NCBI GenBank assembly: GCA_020746835.1
Contig: JAGPNK010000008.1
Location: 2,046,001-2,110,000 of the forward strand
Direction of reading: 5' to 3'
Source: Stachybotrys elegans
Lineage: Eukaryota; Ascomycota; Sordariomycetes; Hypocreales; Stachybotryaceae
DNA length: 64,000 nucleotides
In this document: in pieces, positions 24,103 to 36,704 of the stretch
Position numbering within the stretch: position 1 is the stretch's first letter
Layout: the number at the start of each line of letters is the position of its first letter
Translations under genes and position numbers: made by a program
Notes under the pieces: model-generated
The model's input: the letters and a program-made list of their open reading frames with translations, nothing else
Database searches by the model: none
Told to the model about the DNA's origin: nothing

Positions 24103-25702
24103 CTAGTCAAGTCGGTCGCCCAGCCAAGAGTCATCCTCTTCCGCTGCTTCCTGAAGAAGCTCAGTAACCGAATCCATGTCCAGGCCAAGCACTTCTTCAA
24201 TATAGCGAGGAATCTCGATATTGTTCCAGTTGCGAGCCAGATCAGCCTGTAGTTCACGGCGCTTGTCGCCAGCAGCGTAGCTGAACAGCGTCACATCAAT
24301 AGCACTGTGGCCGCCGGTGCTCCATTCAGCGCCCACTCGCTGGGAAAGCATCATGGTCAAGGTGTCTTCCATGTCGTCAGTCTCGAGCAGCTCCTCAATC
24401 TCACCTTCCATCGCGTCGGTGAGAGCGTAGTAGGGTAGGATTTCGTCTACGAGAAACTGGCGTGAATCTGCATCCTCGGGGCGACCGTTCCACTTGTTTG
24501 CCAGGAAATTCGCCGTGTGACGGGCCTCAAAAGCCGGAGTCGGGTCATAGTTGCCCACAAGAGTGAGACCGCCCGTCTCGTGGTCTGAGCTGGAGATGAG
24601 GATGGTGTCCGGGTGCTCGTCAATCCATTCGCTCAACCACTTCATCACCTCGTTGAAATGCCACGTTCCAACCGCATGGGCGGGAACGTCGCCGGCGTGG
24701 CCAGAGGTATCGAGCTTGGCAGACTCAATCATAACAAAGTAGCCCTTGTCCTTGCAGTGGGTAGCACGGTGCAGGGCCTGAACTGCGGTCTGAGACATTT
24801 CGAGAAGTGAAGGTTCGTCTTGCACCTCACGGCGGTCAATCTCGAGTCTCATGTCGCCTGTAGAAACGGGATTAGCTTAATGATGCTATTGGGGTGTCTG
24901 ACTCACCCGAGGCAAAGTTGCCCAGAATAGGGAGACGAGCGGCACCAAGTCCACGCTCAAACTCGTCAAACTCGGAACGGTTCCGGGCAACAGACCAGCC
25001 AAGTTCCTCGGCATATGCGTAGAGGTCGATGTCATCCTCCCGGCAAGATCCCTCAGCACCTTGAGGCAGGAAGTTGCAGCGGCCACCGCCGAGGAGCACG
25101 TCGACGACGGATCCAAGCGGATGGACCCTTCCAAGCTGCTGCTCAGCGATGAGGTTCTGGTTGTTTCGGTCCACGGTATGAGCTGAGTATGCTGGAAAGG
25201 TCAGATTGCCTGTAGCATAAGAAGTGGGCTATCATACCGCCAGGAGTCGCATGAGTAATGGCCGTAGTAGAAACAAGACCCGTCCCAAGACCAGCCAACT
25301 TGGCAGCCTCCAGAATTGAGCCGACCGGACGACGATCGGGAGTGACGCCAACCCAACCGTTGTTCGTCTTGTGTCCGGTAGCAAGAGCAGTACCGCCTGC
25401 AGCCGAATCGGTAATGAGTCGGTTGGCAGAATATGTGCGCACAAGACCGTTGACCTAGACGAGTCAGCAGGCGTCAAACTAGAATACAGACTGCTCACCA
25501 TGTCATCAACCGCAAGCTTTCCAATTATAGGGTTGGTCCTGTTGGTTCCAGACTCGATGAGGCCCTGGAGGTCACGAGCCAGCGTCTGGGAAGCCGGACC
25601 CCAACCATCGGGAATGACATAGATGACGTTCTTGGCCTCAACAGCGGCCGAGGCTGCTTGGGCCAAGACCGAGACCGCGATGGCGACAATCTGGGCACGC
25701 AT
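24103..25702 (-). CDS. Secreted alkaline phosphatase
   Basis: Exons 25702-25499, 25454-25238, 25191-24907 and 24857-24103 give 486 residues. A signal peptide (MRAQIVAIAVSVLAQAASAA) precedes the metal-binding VIYVIPDGWG. The nucleophile motif TDSAAGGTALATG has Ser at about residue 85. Later metal ligands are IESAKLDTSGH, SSSDHETGG and GGHSAIDV. It hydrolyses phosphate monoesters outside the cell or in the secretory path, releasing phosphate. No C-terminal GPI signal is seen; the tail is acidic. Frame is kept over all three introns. Confidence 0.92.
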
Positions 25703-26809
25703 TGTATACTTGGGCTGGATGCTGAGATGGGTGTCTGATTGGCCAAGGAGGAGGTGAATCCGTCAAGATTTTGATGCAGGAACGAGGGTCATTTATACCA
25801 GACACAAGTGATTGTAACTAGTATTTCCCATCGCCAAGCGTCCACCGTCAGCCCAAGGATCTGGTGCTTGGCACAAGAGGACAAAGTCCAGCATCCGGTC
25901 TCGTTGCTGATGTCTCATTCGCTGTTTTCGTGATTGAAATTACTGCGGCATCCAACTATGTCATCCAACAGACAGCTCCACCAGCATGGGTCGCTTTGGT
26001 CCAGTGGTTATCGATGCTGGTAAAACGTGCTCGTCAAGATTGAGTTGCATAACGCTTGGCCTTCTCCACAGACGGTGGTGAATGCGTCTTGGCCGCAGGA
26101 GCCCTTGCCAACTTAATCTTTCGAGGCCAAATCATTGGGGGGTATTATGAGTATCATGGGTCAGCAACCACTTCACCATGTCTGTGTCTGAGTGTTTGAG
26201 CTGCACTACTGGCCGAACAATGCGAAAGTAGGAGGATCTGGGAAATCAGATTCACATTAAGTAGCAAGTGGATTTCATAAAGGCGCCTCTGATTTTGACG
26301 TACAGATCGACGGCGGCGAGATTCACTTTACCGGCTTGTACCAAGCCCAAGAATCAGAAACCAGCTTCTCTGATGTGTCACTGGCAAGCCATGTGTCGGT
26401 ACTGCATGGCGAATTTTATACAATCGCCATGTTCAAGCAGCAAATTGCTCAATGTTAATTCTCCCATTGTACAGTGCAGTGTTGATAGCGACTTGTTCGA
26501 TTCACTCAAGAGCTCTGATTTCTTTGACAGATGAATGCACAGAACAATGAGGCGATACAATCGAACATGCTCACGACTTGGAGACAAAGAAGGTATTTCT
26601 ATAAGATAATTATTAACTAGGTACAGGTTACGTGTGCTCTCATCTGGAACCCATTTTATTGGGCTCCAGTCGCTGTCTCGACTTCGCGCCTCCGTCAAGT
26701 TAAATGTCGGCTTGAGCCCTAGCTAGACAACCAGTTTCGCCGCTCATATCCTATTACCTATCGCTTCTATCCTTCCGTTTTCTACTGCCCACATACCACC
26801 ATTTGCAGG
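25703..26809. other. Intergenic, divergent promoter region
   Basis: Separates the divergent phosphatase and acyltransferase genes. A few short ORFs are present without domain features. No repeat was found. Confidence 0.5.
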
Positions 26810-28246
26810 ATGTTGCCCGTGAGCCGACCGGAATTTCTCTGCGCATCTCTGAGCCAGGACAGCGCGGAACTCTACGAGACTCTCGTCCTTGGCTTCCCGC
26901 TGCGCGAGGTCGCCAATCCTGAGCGGATCATCCTTGAACTCCGAGACGGGATCCAGCGGGTGGCTGATACGGACCTCATCTTTACAAAGAATGTACAGCT
27001 GTCTCCAGAGACTGGGGACGCTTTGGTTTGGGATCAGGAACGAGGAAAGGCCATCGAGCTGTTACAGCACAGCGGCGGACCATCCGCCTGTCACTTCCAG
27101 ACTATGGAGGAGGAAGGGTTTCCAGAGTATTGGTTTCACCTGTATCGGGCTACCTTTGTAGATGGCAGGCCCAACAGCCGACCAGTGTGTCGTTTCCGAT
27201 ACTTGTTTGTTGAAGGAGGCTTCTTCCTATGGACCTATGTTCATCATGCCGTCACGGGATTGGTCTCTGTCGACCGACTGCTACGGGACTTGACAAATAC
27301 CATTGCAAGGCCGAGTAGAACGACTGCGCATACACTGGAGCAGTTGAGAGAGTTTGAGGCGTCTTTCGGAAAGAAGGCAAACTCTTTTTTTACACGGGCT
27401 AGTTGCGAGTTGCTTCTGCAGAAATGCCCCGAGTACACACTTCGCCCCCCTGGAGATGCGGTTGTCCCCCGCGGGATCCCAATGACTGCCACGAGCCCCC
27501 GTCGGCCGCTTGAAGCTTGTGGGTTCACGGATACGGGTATTTTCACCTACAATAGTGCATATTTCGGGGGGGAGGCAGCCCGATCCCTGTCCCCCAAGGC
27601 ATACTTGAACGCCGTTCTGTGGTGTGCCATCACTGAAGCACGGTCTGCCGTGCCGTCTTCTTCCCGCCGCCATTCTGGAACGTGCAAGCTTGTCACAAAC
27701 GTTGGTTGCACAACAAAGAGAGATTTCACGAGTTTTGAGCGTGAAGAGAGCAGCCTCAGCGTGGTGACTAGTCTGGCGACTGAAGCAATTCTTGCTGCGG
27801 AAAGGGAAGGCGTCTTTGCCTCCGTGGCCAAGGCTATCACTGAGCAGACTTCCAAGGGTGCAGACGAGAGATTTTTGTGGGACCGAGTTCAACTCCTATC
27901 CTTGAACAACATCCAGAAGCTGTACTTGGACGTCGACATGGGAGACGTAGGGTCTGTATGGATCCTGGACTGCTCATCTTGTGCTGCAGCGTTGGAATGG
28001 AAGGTGCAGGACTTTGCGAGAAAGAAGCCAGAGGTGATACGGAAGCTTCTACCGCAAGCACCGGAAGGCGTGGTCCTAATCCATCCAAAGGTAGGCCAGG
28101 AGAAGTATGTGCAGGTCTTTCTTAAGCATGATGCTCTCACAAGGCTGCGCAGGAGCCGGGTCTGGATGAGCATGTTCACCGAAATCGTCAAGTCAGACAT
28201 ACGGGACAAGATTGGAGAGGACTTTGCCAATCTTCAATCGAGGTGA
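26810..28246 (+). CDS. BAHD/trichothecene-acetyltransferase-like protein
   Basis: Single exon, 478 residues. The length and layout fit the fungal transferase family (PF02458-like): FRYLFVEGGFFLWTYVHHAVTG near residue 145 holds the HHxxx motif, and LSPKAYLNAVLWCAITEARS is the second-domain entry. The canonical HHxxxD has Gly instead of Asp, and no DFGWG motif is visible near residues 380-400, where DMGDVGSVWILD stands instead. The general base His is present, so acyl transfer from acyl-CoA to an alcohol or amine is possible but not assured. No clear biosynthetic neighbours. Confidence 0.75.
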   Translation: MLPVSRPEFLCASLSQDSAELYETLVLGFPLREVANPERIILELRDGIQRVADTDLIFTKNVQLSPETGDALVWDQERGKAIELLQHSGGPSACHFQTMEEEGFPEYWFHLYRATFVDGRPNSRPVCRFRYLFVEGGFFLWTYVHHAVTGLVSVDRLLRDLTNTIARPSRTTAHTLEQLREFEASFGKKANSFFTRASCELLLQKCPEYTLRPPGDAVVPRGIPMTATSPRRPLEACGFTDTGIFTYNSAYFGGEAARSLSPKAYLNAVLWCAITEARSAVPSSSRRHSGTCKLVTNVGCTTKRDFTSFEREESSLSVVTSLATEAILAAEREGVFASVAKAITEQTSKGADERFLWDRVQLLSLNNIQKLYLDVDMGDVGSVWILDCSSCAAALEWKVQDFARKKPEVIRKLLPQAPEGVVLIHPKVGQEKYVQVFLKHDALTRLRRSRVWMSMFTEIVKSDIRDKIGEDFANLQSR

Positions 28247-28999
28247 ATCGTCCATATTATATAGATTTATTGGAACATAGTTAAATCACATGTGCTTTAT
28301 TTGGGGCTGTGATTTCAAGGGATATCGGAGGGAGACTGTCAAGTCATGGGAAGCCGTTGCAAATTAAATGCTCGAAAACTACAATCTTTATTCCAGGTCA
28401 AATTTCAGATTTATAAACAGAGCGCTTTTTACCCTTTGCTGCAGGGAGAATAGCTAAGAATGTTGAGCCAAGGGCGACTGCAATTATTGTTCACTTGACA
28501 AAATCTAGCTGGCATGAATCACCCAACTAATTTCGTCAGCGGCACGGTCCTACGCGAAGTACGCAGTCTGCGGACGGCAGTTTCGGGACGGAATGCTTGT
28601 CTCAGAGGCCCATGACATTGTGTTGCACATTCCGATCGCATCGTGTTGTACATTCCGATCGTTATGATCAACCCGGGATTCATCTCAGACATGATTTACA
28701 CCGTCTATAACGTTGATGGAAACTGTTCTTTACCTTCATCCTGTGAACCAGATATTCCGCATGACTTGACATACGTGAGCCTCCCTTTATTATTGTTGCT
28801 CAGGCGTGGCCGTGGTGATATGCAAGAGGTGGAATAGCCGCAAGGCTAGGGCCATGTCTCGCATCGGGACGACATTGGCGAATCCGATGTGATGGATAAT
28901 TTGCGCTCTATTCAAGTTTTTATTTTATCTTCATGGTAATGCATTGTAACCTCCTAACTCTGGCGCAGTTCCCGCTGGCCAACGTAACTGCACAGAACC
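28247..28999. other. Intergenic with small tandem duplication
   Basis: A 23-bp unit (TGTTGCACATTCCGATCG plus 5 bp) at 28621-28643 is repeated with four changes at 28644-28666. Otherwise it is the promoter of the mucin-like gene at 29000. Confidence 0.6.
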
Positions 29000-31900
29000 A
29001 TGCTACTCCGATACTTGGCCACTATCACCTTTCTAACGACAAATTTGGCCTTTGCTTCCGAAGATGGGTGGAAGCTTAGAAACGTTACTGCTGAGAACAA
29101 CCAGCTGTACTGCATCTACACTACTGCACAACAGCCAGCACAGCAGATGGCCTCCTGGGCCGAGGATTGGGGAGCGACAACCAAAATTCCTGTCTGCTCG
29201 GCTCGAGCTTACGAGACCGTCATCGAGATACTAGACACTGATGCAGACGCTTCGACATCGACAGTATACCCCATCGGCAACAAGCCAGGACGAATTACGC
29301 TCCGTTTACCTGGCTCACAAATCGTCGAGAACTCGGACGAGATTACCATTCTGCCAGGCCATGACAATCCGTACTACACCGTCATAAAGCCCTACGATGG
29401 GACTGGAAAGCCGCCACTGCCGCTGATTCGAACCATATACTCAGAAGAGGAGTTTCTGAGCATTGCCGAGGGGCCTGGCTCATTATACGATAATGATCAT
29501 TGCCATGACTGGGACGGTAGCTCCGGTGACTATAGCAGACTATTTCACGGAAATGTTCACCAAAAGGAACCTGGAGCGTACTATGCCTCATTCAAGTCTG
29601 AGGGAGGACCAGAGGCATATGGATGGCCCACGCGACTCTCCGAATATCACCAACCGCCCATGGCCGAGTCTCGACCAACGGCAGCATCGGGAGGCCGCCC
29701 GAAGCAAATGCAAGACTTTCAGGTGCTGATGATAGAGCCCTGCACCTGGTCAATCCTCGATGATGCTCCACAGATTGCGACTATGGCTGGCTACGAGGGT
29801 GGGCTGTTGACAGTGGTGGTTGCCGTCCCGCTGAGGAAATATATCGACAAGTCCCCAATCACGATTCCACCCTCTCCCGATTCTCCCTGCGAAACGATCA
29901 TTGTACCAGCGGCGCTCGATATCGAGGCTCCCATTGCCACCACTCTCCTCCCTGGTGAGAATCGGCCCGGAAGAGTCATTATTGAGATCCCTGCGCAGCC
30001 AAAGATCAAGCCGGACGATCCAAAACCTACCATGATTTTGACAGTTCCCGTGCCACATCTTGGGGCTGGGCCAGACGAAAGGCTCAAGACACCAACAGAA
30101 GGCGTTCTGGATAAACCGCCCAACTATTTACCGGTCAATCTGCCGCCACAGACCGCAGGCGTGCTCTCCCATCGCCCCAAGCAACCTGGCCGTGCTACAT
30201 TACCAGGCGCTAAACATGGCATGCATGGTATCACTTCTTCCAAACCATCTACTACCATAACAATCGTGGAGCCGAATTTGGCCTTCCCAGAAGCCACAGG
30301 GGATACTACGATTACCATCCCTGCAGCAGGAGGCCAGCCGGGAACCATAATCATTAAAACCCCCATCAGAAGACCGACGCCGATTGCTGAGCCCAACAAT
30401 ATCAATAGTCAAACACCTCTTCCACCTACCACTCTACCGAGATCAGATTCAGCAGACCCAATCACGATTGTTCAGCCAAATACACTCTCTCCAGAAGTCG
30501 CCGAGAACATTACACTCATTGTGGATCCGACTGCCCCCGGTGATCCAGGGACAATCATCATTCTAACCCCAGTTCAGACTCCAACACCAAGTTTAGACTC
30601 AACGAGGTTTTCAACAGCTTTTCCGGGACCAACCTCGACCTCTCTCGATTTGCTGGGCTTTATTACGATAATGCAGACGATTACCATCCCCGGCACTGCT
30701 CCTCCACTGACCATCACAGGAACGGTGACTGATGCATTTGAAATAGGACTGATAACAACTAGTGTCGATATTAACACTGTCATTATTCCGCCCTCAAATG
30801 GGAATCCGGGCTCTGTAATCATACAAAGCAGCGTCTACCTCAACCGCCAATTGCCAGTTTTCCCACCAATGACTGTAATGTCTACACCAGCAGTAACCTC
30901 AGCAGAAGCTACAACCACCCCGTCCATTGGAACTTCCACTGCTTCCAGTGATCAATCGCTTTCAATGGGTGGGCAGCAGAAAGTATCACAAACCACGAGT
31001 AGCGGTACCGAAACGGCAACCACAGGCTTAAGCACAGACTCCAACGTTGCCTCGGTTTCATCTTCCGCTGTCTCGACTTCCTCACAATCAATGGCTACTA
31101 CTACGACCACCGAATCGATAAGAACGACATCATCAGTGAGCAGTGACTCTACATCCGCGATATCTGACACTACATCCACGGCTGGCACTGCCACCACTAC
31201 TTCAGATTCAAGTAACAGCAGTACTATGACCACAGGTAAGTCACCTATGCCCCTCGTGGACTTTGATGACACTGACAAGGGTTAGAAAATACTACCGAGT
31301 CTAGGAGCCCGATTGCATCTTCAGATACGAGCCAGTTGACAGCATCCCAAGGCAGTAGCACAGCTGTAACGGGCGATACGACTATATCAAGCAGCACTTC
31401 AAGTTTGGTTGAGTCAACAACATCTGTCCTGGTTACCAATGAGAACAATACTGGAGATATATCGACAACTTCAACTCTGGGCGACCGTACGGCGAGTTCA
31501 TTTGAAACTACGCTGTCTGGGACTGCAACTTCCACCGAAGTTACAATGTTAGAGACAAGCACTTCGGAATCTACCATGAGCTCGGAAGGGACGATTAGTA
31601 GCGCAACCACAGCCACCACAGAGACAGACACTGTGGCTTCATCACAAACTAGTACCGGCTCAGAAGTGATTTCCACAGACACAAACACCTCGGATACATC
31701 CACCTCAGGGACTGGCACTATAAATCCTTCTGAAATTGTGGCCAGTTCGGGAGCCACTTCGACGGGCACAAATAGTAGCCCGGAGACGGCCACACCAGGG
31801 ACCAGCACTGTCACTTCCTCAGAAAACACCACCAGCTCACAAGCTATTTCCACAGATACATATAGCACAATGTCTTCAACAGATGCTTCATCCTCGGACA

Positions 31901-34900
31901 CTACCTCGACAACTGACAGTGCGACTTCTGATAGTAGCACTTCTTCAACAATGTCTTCCACCGAGGATGCTACCTCCTCAACAGAAGCTGAGACTACGAG
32001 GACTGTGATCTCTTCTGCAACTGAAACTTCAGAAGTATCAACTGTCTCTACAGGCACTAGCTTTGCAGAAAGTTCGACAACAGAGAGCCCGATTTCTTCT
32101 GCGGAAACAACAAGCACAAGTGACGCGTCCTCGTCAGAGAATTCGCTCTCTACAACAAGTACGGGCTCTTCTCCAGCTTCAGAGATAACGGGCCCGACAG
32201 ACACGAGCTCCATATTCAGTTCGGGGGTTTCTGGGCTATCTGAGTCAACAGAGACTACCACCTCGACCTCAGACTCAACTGATGCAATAAACATATCAGA
32301 CATCAGCACGATGAACTCCTCAGAAACGAGCTTGTCTACCCCTTCGATCCCAGTTACTACTACAGAGACAAGGACAGAATCATTCGCTGAATCATCAACG
32401 ACATCCTCGACATCAGAATCAATGACAGCAGAGTCAACGACATCGGAGCCCACAACGTCAGGGTCCACGGCATCAATCACCACTACTTCCACTACTTCAG
32501 TAATAGCATCCGGCGATTTAACGACGGAAAGCACAGAAATATCAACCGCGGCGTCAAGCACTGCAACCACGAGCGATGAAACGGTGTCAACTACATCTTT
32601 TACGGAATCGTCCGAGAGCCCCTCGACCGCTTCCTCAGCTCAAAGCAGCGAGACATCCGCCGGATCTACTTTAAGCTCATTAACTAGAGCCACGTCCACT
32701 CCAGAGGCTTCGATCAATACAGGGCTCTCCACACAAACTTCCAGTTCGACCACCTTGGTGTCAATACCAACACCGGGTTCAAACACATCGTCCTCATCGA
32801 CTTCAATCGAGCCCACAACAACACCCTCTTTGACGGCATTGCTGCCAACGGATTCTTCAACAGAAGCCGCTTCAACAAATAACTCTCCAACCAGCGTAGT
32901 TGCATCGACTACTTCTGTATCGACTTCACTAGCTTTTCCAACTTCTACAGTCACCGCGACATCAACGGCGTCTACATCTCCGGACTCCTCTATTTCCTCT
33001 GTTTTGTCAACTTCTTCCACCTCTACTTCATCTGCTACAACGGTCTCAAGTTCATCAACTTCTACAGTCACAACGACACCAACAGCTTCGACGTCTTCGA
33101 ACTCCTCTGTTTCTTCTACTTTGTCATCTTCTACCTCTCATATGTCATCTACATCATCTAGTACCGCATTTTCATCTTCAGCTTCTTCTTCTACTACTCT
33201 ATCAACCTCATCCACTTCTATTGGATCTACCTCAGCTACTTCTCCCACAGCGTCTCCTATGTCAACCTCTACATCAACATCAGGTTCCTCGCCATCTGTT
33301 TTATTTACTACCAGCAGCACTTCTTCTACATCTTCGACCTATATTTCGTCAACTTTAGCATATTCCATTGCCCCTATATCATCTAGCTCGAGCATAACCT
33401 CTACGACATATGGGACATATGCGTCATCAAGCCCAAGCACAACAGTATCTAATGCATCGTCATCTCGAATCACATCTTCAACTCCAATATCATCTACATC
33501 AATGACTTCTACGAGCTCGAATTCGCATTCCACTGTGTCTACAACTCCAACAAATATACAAATTTCCACAACGACTGTGTCAACGCCATCGTCACGTTCC
33601 GAAACTCATTCCACAATAACCACTTCGTCGACCCTATCATCACGTTCTACAACAACCACTTCATCAACCCGATCATCTCATCCTGGAAATGATGATGATG
33701 ACGACGGCGGTGGTGACAATGATTCTAAGACTCGTTCGCAAACCCGTTCTGAAAGCCATGCTACAACAAGCACTTCATTCACACTGTCGTCACGTTACAG
33801 CTCACCTTCCACAGCAAGCACTACACCAGCCTCATCGTCAATGTCTAGTACTAGACCAACTACGGCTACTTCACCGAGTACTTTATCAACCTCATCAACC
33901 TCATCAACACTTCTCAGCACAAGATCCACAACAACCGCTTCAACAACTACTTCATCAGCTAATTTATCCACCAGCTCGTTCAGTAGTTTAGTAACCACAT
34001 CAACCCCATCCTCACTATCCAGCACTCGATCCACAAGCACTTCATCGGCAACTTCGTCAACCACGACATCAATATCATCACTTTCTAGCACTCGGTCTAC
34101 GACCTCATCAAGTAGTTCAACAACTACATCAACATCGGTTTCCAGCACTCGATCCACGACCACCACAAGCACGTCTACAACAAGCGCCACCGGCCCGAGC
34201 GCCACCTTTAACTGCCCTCCGCAAGGCTTCCTTATACAACAGCGGACTTTTTACCGTGTCGACATCGCAACCGGAGCCACCACGCTCATCCACAGCGACG
34301 TTGGTCCCGGCGGTAACATCAACGCCATTGGCTACAACCGCTTCGACAATTTCATTTATGGTATCTTGATTGGAAGCAGCAACTCTCAGGTGATTCGCAT
34401 CAGCGCCAGCGGAGATTACACTCTGTTGAACCTCCGCCTATCCAGTACAAGCATCAACTCTGGCGATATCGACAACCAGGGCCACTACTGGGTTACCGAA
34501 AGTGGGCGCGATTGGTGGCAGATTGATCTCTCAAACTCGGCGACTTTCGGCACTGTCTTGCGAAGCGGCACGGCAACCCTCAGGCCGAGTGCCAACTTTA
34601 TTGCAGACTGGTCGTACGTACCCGGCGGAGGAGACTATCTATACGGTGTCGTGTCCAACGGCGACACGTCGACGCTTTCACGTTTCAGTCGAACTTCGTT
34701 CACGTGGAGCTCGGTGAGGGAGCTAGGTAATGTGGTCGGCTCAAACACATGGGGAGCTCTCTACTCTGCGGCCGACGGGACAATGTATGGTGGTGAAAAC
34801 ACCAGCGGCACTATCTACAAATTCCCAGTCGCTCCGACGCCTGGAAACGCGACGTTCTTGTCCAACATACCGCCGACGTCATTAAATGATGGCGCAAGAT

Positions 34901-34926
34901 GTATTGATAGTGCAAATATCTCTTAG
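29000..34926 (+). CDS. Giant Ser/Thr-rich mucin-like wall protein with C-terminal DUF6923-type domain
   Basis: Exons 29000-31235 and 31286-34926 (intron GTAAGT...TTAG, 50 bp) give 1958 residues. A signal peptide (MLLRYLATITFLTTNLAFA) leads into a region (residues 20-630) with several imperfect beta-type repeats of the pattern T-I-x-P...G-x-PG-x-I-I-I-x-TP. Residues about 630-1720 are almost only Ser and Thr, expected to be heavily O-glycosylated, broken once by a polar DDDDDGGGDND insert at about 33690-33720. The last 240 residues form a compact domain (FYRVDIATGATTL, INAIGYNRFDNFIYG, HYWVTESG, NTWGALYSAADGTMYGGENT), as in DUF6923 propeller-like proteins. Likely extracellular or wall-linked, possibly an adhesin (inference). 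No C-terminal GPI signal. Confidence 0.85.
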
Positions 34927-35216
34927 AGTTTGGGCATTCAGGCCGCGTTGTCATTTATTTTTCTTCTTTAGTTCAAATACCTACACTTTATACACGACTA
35001 TAAATTAAGCGATCTTTAACGGCTAGCCGTCACTGCTGAATTTGTTCAAAGGTTTGACTCAGACAGGGCAGACGCAAGAATGTATGAGATCTATTAAATC
35101 TGACGATGTCTGCTACCAGGCAGAATCTATACGGTTTCTGGTTCCAACAATATTGCAGTAGAGAAGCAGTATGACCATCTATCCAGCTCAAAATTTCGAA
35201 TAACCAACTCGTCCAG

Positions 35217-36704
35217 TTAGGAGTCGAAGATGGCTCCATATGCTGGAATCCCCCGGGTCTGCATGCCAAACACAACTTTATCCGTCACTTTGGGATTGGA
35301 GATGATAAAGACAGCTTCAGCGTTTGACTCTTTGACGAGCTTGTACGTCTCGAGCACAATATCCGGGTACCCCCGCGTAGTCGTATTCCAGATGACAGCC
35401 TTTGGGTCGGCCCGTTGCACGGCGTTTACAACGGTAGGTCCGTAAGTAGTTTCTGGGTTTCGGGTCGACCACAGGACACGAAGTGGCGTAGCGCCAGCGT
35501 ACATGAGCGAGAGGCATGGCCCAATTCCAGACCCCGTGGCCACAACGACAATCTGGCGAAACAGCTTCGACGTGTAAAGTAGACCATGTAGCGGCGCGCC
35601 ACGAACCCACAGCTTGCGTTCAGTGGGATTCATAATCTGCTTCTTGGTGAAGTCGCCCGCGTTGGAGACAACGACGCTAAACCCATTGACTTGACCAGAC
35701 TCCGGGTCGACATCGGGGATTGTGGCAAAGGCATGCCACTCTGTGAGCGGCTTGTCGCTGATCTTGAGACCATAGAATGGCTTCATGCCTCGGTACTTGA
35801 AGTGCAGGCGCGTGGCGTGGTCGCTCAGCTTCTCGGGGTAGATGGTGCGGCGACGAAGACGAGACCACGAAGCGATGGTACAGGTCGTGGTGACGCAGAT
35901 GAACCAAAAGTTGGGCGAGCGCACGAGGGCGTAGGATAGCGGCTTGTTCCACTCGTAGCCTGTGACACGGGCCTGTAGGAGGTTGTGCAGCCAGAAGCAC
36001 AGCAGCGACGTCCACCCTGCAAAACGGTGGAAGGCCTCAAAGTGGTCGTGGAACTTTCTCCGTATAGAGGGGTAAGCTGAAATGACGATGATGAAGAACA
36101 TGACGACGACAATCCAGGCGAGAATCATGTTGGCGAGGCGGTACTTATGGCCATACTGGACATACTCCTTGGTCGCGAGGATGGTAAAGGCAAGGTACCA
36201 GACGGCAGCAGCAACGCCCGCGCCGCTGTGGCAGCCGCCGTAGTGAAACACCTTTGCGAGGCGCCTGCGGATGCTCAGAGGCCAGGAATGCGGTGCTAGA
36301 ACGGCAATCTCGTAGCACAGATTGACAAACTCCTCCTGGCGGAAGAGGATGCAGACCATGAGGTTGGCGGAGGCGGCTGTGGCGGCGTCGCGGGCCAAGG
36401 GCGAGGCGCCGCTATCGCACATGAGGACGATGAAGACGATGGCATTTGCGGTGAAGATGAAGGCGAAGATTTTGCGGTACGTCGAGGCGTGCCTGTCTAC
36501 AAAGGGTCAGAGGGTCAGGGGTTGATGAGGTTGAGCTGGCGTACAGTGGAATGAGCGGGTGAGGTCGGAGCCACGCTGATCTGGGAGTTGTATCTCTTCT
36601 GATTTATCCGTTACGGTAGGAGATAGTTCTTCTTGCTTGTCCGTTAAGGTGTTGATCTTTTCTCCCGTGGGCGTCACGGAGTTTGAGTCTGGAGTCGAGG
36701 CCAT
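35217..36704 (-). CDS. NRPS-like-type integral membrane reductase (ferric-reductase-like C-terminal module)
   Basis: Exons 36704-36545 and 36496-35217 give 479 residues. A disordered N-terminus precedes about five or six membrane helices (KIFAFIFTANAIVFIVLMCDS, ANLMVCILFRQEEFVNLCYE, AAAVWYLAFTILATKEYV, ILAWIVVVMFFIIVISAY, FAGWTSLLCFWLHNLL). A cytosolic half follows with an NAD(P)-type pocket VVVATGSGIGPCLSLMY and ending GIPAYGAIFDS. This matches the stand-alone form of the C-terminal module of fungal NRPS-like adenylating reductases, distantly related to ferric reductases. No adenylation domain is present here. The biochemical role is unknown. Confidence 0.75.

Noticed and set aside
31245..32570. 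441-codon antisense ORF rich in Val, Asp and Glu
   Set aside because: It is the mirror of the Ser/Thr codons of the mucin-like gene, whose bias suppresses antisense stops; no start context, introns or domain. The similar antisense ORFs at 32640-34205 are rejected for the same reason.
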